Below, one piece after another: positions 15,408 through 17,653 of a DNA stretch of 17,653 nucleotides; within the stretch, counting starts at the first letter, position 1; each line of letters starts with the position of its first letter. This DNA comes from Calditrichaeota bacterium AABM5.125.24. GTDB taxonomy: Bacteria; Electryoneota; AABM5-125-24; Hatepunaeales; Hatepunaeaceae. Location: the NCBI GenBank assembly GCA_002127415.1, contig MWJR01000177.1, positions 1-17,653 on the forward strand. The letters run 5' to 3'. A program made the translations under genes and the position numbers. Below the pieces are notes generated by a model. That model saw only the letters and a list, made by a program, of their open reading frames with translations. It had not been told where the DNA came from and ran no database searches.

Positions 15408-15868
15408 GTCTCAACCGGTTTCTGCAGATGAGTATTGGAGGGAGGCTGGCTCAACCGTTAATCAGTCCGGCGGGTATGTCTCAACCGGTTTCTGCAGATG
15501 AGTATTGGAGGGAGAGAACAATATCCAATCACAGCGTAAATTATCACAGTCTCAACCGGTTTCTGCAGATGAGTATTGGAGGGAGACAGCTTTCTCGCTC
15601 ATCTGAATATCGTGGTGAGTCTCAACCGGTTTCTGCAGATGAGTATTGGAGGGAGAGGCAAGTAGAATCTATCCAACATTAGGCAGCTCCGTCTCAACCG
15701 GTTTCTGCAGATGAGTATTGGAGGGAGCGTTGGACTGATTAACAACCGAGCCGGCAAGCGGTCTCAACCGGTTTCTGCAGATGAGTATTGGAGGGAGAGA
15801 TTCGGGCGCACGGCCGTGCGCCCCTACATTAGTCGCAACCGGTTTCAGCAGGGTAGTATTGAAGATAG
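15408..15868 (+). CRISPR. CRISPR array, six identical repeats plus one decayed repeat
   Basis: Six identical 37-bp repeats start at 15408, 15478, 15549, 15619, 15691 and 15761; they begin GTCTCAACCGGTTTCTGC and end GAGTATTGGAGGGAG. A seventh copy at 15832-15868 matches at about 29 of 37 positions. Spacers are 33, 34, 33, 35, 33 and 34 bp (15445-15477, 15515-15548, 15586-15618, 15656-15690, 15728-15760, 15798-15831). Decay of the last repeat and AT-rich DNA before the first indicate that the leader is on the left and that the array is transcribed on the plus strand, like cas12f. The repeat holds palindromes AACCGGTT and CTGCAG and its 3' end (TGGAG) would lie next to the spacer, as in Cas12f crRNAs. 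The identical repeats suggest a maintained array, though it is short and no adaptation genes are in view. Confidence 0.97.
15804..15823. repeat. Perfect 20-bp palindrome inside the last spacer
   Basis: GGGCGCACGG followed directly by CCGTGCGCCC makes a perfect palindrome filling most of spacer 6 (15798-15831), and CCTAC follows. This looks like a dispersed palindromic genome repeat, related to the element at 13659-13710 (shared GGGCGCA/TGCGCCC). Both sides are CRISPR repeats and the spacer is of normal length, so it sits in the array as a spacer. Confidence 0.85.
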
Positions 15869-15946
15869 GCATTCGTAGCTTAGCCCCTTGTGGGCGTCAT
15901 AATTTGTCAGATAATACGCGAACGAGGCGCTAAGATACAAACGCGT

Positions 15947-16942
15947 TCACTCTTGAGAGCGAGGTTCAAATATAGCGTAAATTCGACGTCCGATGCCTCG
16001 AATTCCTGAATATTCAAATGCGAAGCGCCAGAAGGCGTGGAATCGAACTATAGATGGATCGAGAATGGCTGTTGAAATAAGCCGGAACATAACACACAAT
16101 ATGTGCATAATCCTTGGATTTTCACCATAAGCACGAGCCTGAGAATCAAGGAATCTTCCCAGCAGTATATTTTGTCTGCTCAGGCTCAGCTGCTTCTGTC
16201 TGCCCCACTCGTAAACCGTTTTCCATAATAGTATGCGGGATTTAATCATCTTCTTATGCGGCGTTAACCGAAACATATTGCCCCCATGCACTCGCAAAAT
16301 TGCAACCGGACTGTCCAGGCGACCGGCTGTTAACCGGCCGAGTGCGGCCATTTTTGTCCACATAGCGGTATCCTCGTGCATGCGCAGGTGCTCGTCGAAC
16401 AGGCCCGTCCTATCAAATATCGACCGGCGCACAGTCAGACCATCCGCCTGAAACCAGCTTTCCTTCCCAATCAACACCTCTTCGAACAACCTGTCCGGTG
16501 GAATAGAGTTATTCAACGTAATCATAGTTTTATTACGATGGACAAAATAACTCTGACGCAGCTGTTCATTTTCAAAGTATACTCCAACCGCTTCATAAAC
16601 ACCGTCAATATCCCGGTATTTGTCGAGTATATCTCTGGTGAGCTCAAATCGACCGGGCAGGTAAAAGTCATCGGAGTCGAGAAAGGCTATGTATTCATAT
16701 TCAGTTTCAAGTATTCCAAGGTTGCGACTTGCACTTAAACCCCGGTTCCTACCGCCTGGATGCCTGATCAGTCGAACCTGAGGATATCTGTCCACAAATT
16801 GCCGACAGACCACCAGGCTGTTGTCGGTTGAACAATCCTCAACGAGGATCACTTCCCCCGTTTCCGGTTGAGCAAGCGCAGACTCCACCGCCTGACTTAT
16901 GAACGGTTCAGTATTATATATCGGAATGACGACGCTAATCAT
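15947..16942 (-). CDS. Family 2 glycosyltransferase
   Basis: A 331-residue GT-A fold glycosyltransferase, which would transfer a nucleotide-activated sugar to a polysaccharide, lipid or protein acceptor at the cytoplasmic face of the membrane. Residues 2-10 (ISVVIPIYN) open the nucleotide-binding fold, EDCSTDNS (35-42) is the usual nucleotide-contacting turn, NRGLSASRNLG (66-76) is conserved in GT2 enzymes, and LDSDDFY with the DXD-type DSDD (89-92) binds metal and sugar nucleotide. LRMHEDTAMWTKMAALG in the second half has the acidic ED pair typical of the acceptor-side catalytic loop. The length is normal for a single-domain enzyme and the C-terminus may touch the membrane. ATG at 16942 has no clear ribosome site. 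It lies 33 bp downstream of the ABC ATPase gene on the same strand. Sugar and acceptor cannot be read from sequence. Confidence 0.88.
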   Translation of the reverse strand: MISVVIPIYNTEPFISQAVESALAQPETGEVILVEDCSTDNSLVVCRQFVDRYPQVRLIRHPGGRNRGLSASRNLGILETEYEYIAFLDSDDFYLPGRFELTRDILDKYRDIDGVYEAVGVYFENEQLRQSYFVHRNKTMITLNNSIPPDRLFEEVLIGKESWFQADGLTVRRSIFDRTGLFDEHLRMHEDTAMWTKMAALGRLTAGRLDSPVAILRVHGGNMFRLTPHKKMIKSRILLWKTVYEWGRQKQLSLSRQNILLGRFLDSQARAYGENPRIMHILCVMFRLISTAILDPSIVRFHAFWRFAFEYSGIRGIGRRIYAIFEPRSQE

Positions 16943-16975
16943 AGAAGATTTTTCTGTTCTGCGCCTCTGCGTGAG

Positions 16976-17653
16976 CTAATCCATCTCGAAGAATCTGCGC
17001 ACCTGTTCGGTATCGGTGTGAAGCGCATCTTCAAGGGTTCCGACGAAGGCGAGGCGTCCGCCGTCGAGGAAGGCAACTCGGTCGGCGATGCGGCGGATCG
17101 AGCTGGTCTCGTGGGTAACCACCACCATAGTCAGCCCGAGGTTGTCACGCAGGTCAACCAGCAGCCGGTCGAGCCGGTGGGCGGTGGGGGGGTCGAGCCC
17201 TGCGGTTGGCTCGTCGCAGAATAACAGTTGAGGGTCGAGCACCAGGGCTCTGGCAAGCGAAGCCCGCTTGCGCATCCCCCCGGACAGCTCCGACGGCAAA
17301 AGGTCCTCCACCCCCTGCAGCCCCACCTGGTGCAGCTTCAGCTTCACCACCCGCTTTATTACTGCGTCGGGAAGGTTGGTGTGCTGTTCCAGGGGCACGG
17401 CCACGTTGGTCTCCAGGGTCTTCGAGCCGAGCAGTGCGCCGTTCTGGAACAGAACCCCGATCCGCTGGATGATGACCTCCCGCTCAGGTTCGTCGAGCAA
17501 CCACCAGTCCTGACCGAACAGCTCGAGGCGCCCCTCCGCCGGCCTCAGCAGCCCGATGAAATGCTTCAGAAGCGTAGTCTTGCCGCAGCCGCTGCCGCCC
17601 AATACCACTAAGATCTCACCGGTATGAACCTCCAGTGAAATATCATCCAGAAC
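16976..17653 (-). CDS. Lipid-transport ABC ATPase, MlaF/Ttg2A type, 5' end missing
   Basis: The ATP-binding subunit of an Mla/Ttg2/Mkl-type ABC importer family that moves phospholipids or other hydrophobic compounds between outer and inner membranes. The frame is open to the window edge and begins VLDDISLEVHTGEI, so the true start lies beyond 17653; the GTG at 17608 is internal. In order from the edge: Walker A GGSGCGKTT, LLKHFIGLLRP, Q-loop LFQNGALLGS, signature LSGGM within ELSGGMRKRASLARAL, Walker B LLFCDEPTAG with GLDPPTA and H-loop VVTHE. The GALLGSxT and SGGMxKRxxLARAL pattern is characteristic of MlaF-like ATPases. The C-terminus RRFFEMD matches the usual family ending. Partner permease (MlaE) and MCE-domain genes would be expected nearby but are not in this window. 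No gene symbol is given because only part of the gene and no partners are seen. Confidence 0.85.
   Translation of the reverse strand, partial: VLDDISLEVHTGEILVVLGGSGCGKTTLLKHFIGLLRPAEGRLELFGQDWWLLDEPEREVIIQRIGVLFQNGALLGSKTLETNVAVPLEQHTNLPDAVIKRVVKLKLHQVGLQGVEDLLPSELSGGMRKRASLARALVLDPQLLFCDEPTAGLDPPTAHRLDRLLVDLRDNLGLTMVVVTHETSSIRRIADRVAFLDGGRLAFVGTLEDALHTDTEQVRRFFEMD

Noticed and set aside
15428..15682. Short plus-strand frame across the CRISPR array
   Set aside because: It encodes repeats of the same residues because it reads through the CRISPR repeats; not a gene.
15869..15946. Possible terminator between the CRISPR array and the glycosyltransferase gene
   Set aside because: Only a 6-base CTTAGC/GCTAAG match across a long loop is visible, with no T-run on either strand.
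16943..16975. GCGCCTCTGCGTGAG sequence between the ABC ATPase and glycosyltransferase genes
   Set aside because: It resembles a short phrase found dispersed in many genomes, but one copy with no arms or repeats in the window does not support an annotation.

Overview
The window looks like bacterial chromosome from an uncultured, fairly GC-rich lineage. Three large exported proteins end in a PNPFN-type C-terminal domain of the FlgD-like / type IX-secretion kind, and they carry FG-GAP/VCBS propeller and HYDIN/ASH-like modules. That combination is common in the FCB superphylum and neighbouring candidate phyla. I infer such a source but cannot name a species. No rRNA or tRNA gene was recognised.

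Layout. (1) 1-4673, plus strand: the 3' part of an AddB-like nuclease and a complete AddA-like helicase-nuclease, overlapping by ATGA; together they form the double-strand-break end-processing machine. Two small palindromic repeats sit in frame inside addA. (2) 4674-5027: intergenic, with two more palindromes related to those in addA and a plausible promoter. (3) 5028-12946, plus strand: three consecutive exported repeat proteins of 962, 1009 and about 637 residues, probably one transcription unit. (4) 12947-13656: a perfect hairpin, a ten-unit heptanucleotide repeat and a small TPR lipoprotein. (5) 13792-15868: an AT-richer island holding a compact CRISPR-Cas locus. (6) 15947-17653, minus strand: a GT2 glycosyltransferase and the ATPase of an Mla/Ttg2-type lipid ABC transporter, cut by the window edge.

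The most notable object is region 5. The 443-residue protein at 13792-15123 is, by its motifs and its resemblance to the AsCas12f1 and Un1Cas12f1 sequences as I remember them, a miniature type V-F effector (Cas12f), not an ordinary transposon TnpB. It is followed by about 280 bp of structured non-coding DNA and then a CRISPR array of six identical 37-bp repeats plus one decayed terminal repeat, with 33-35 bp spacers. Immediately upstream of the first repeat is a sequence that can form 16 base pairs with the repeat, as expected for the anti-repeat of a tracrRNA. Effector, putative tracrRNA and array are all on the plus strand, and no cas1, cas2 or cas4 is present in the window. Two spacers are related to each other in opposite orientation, and the last spacer carries a perfect 20-bp palindrome that looks like a dispersed genomic repeat.
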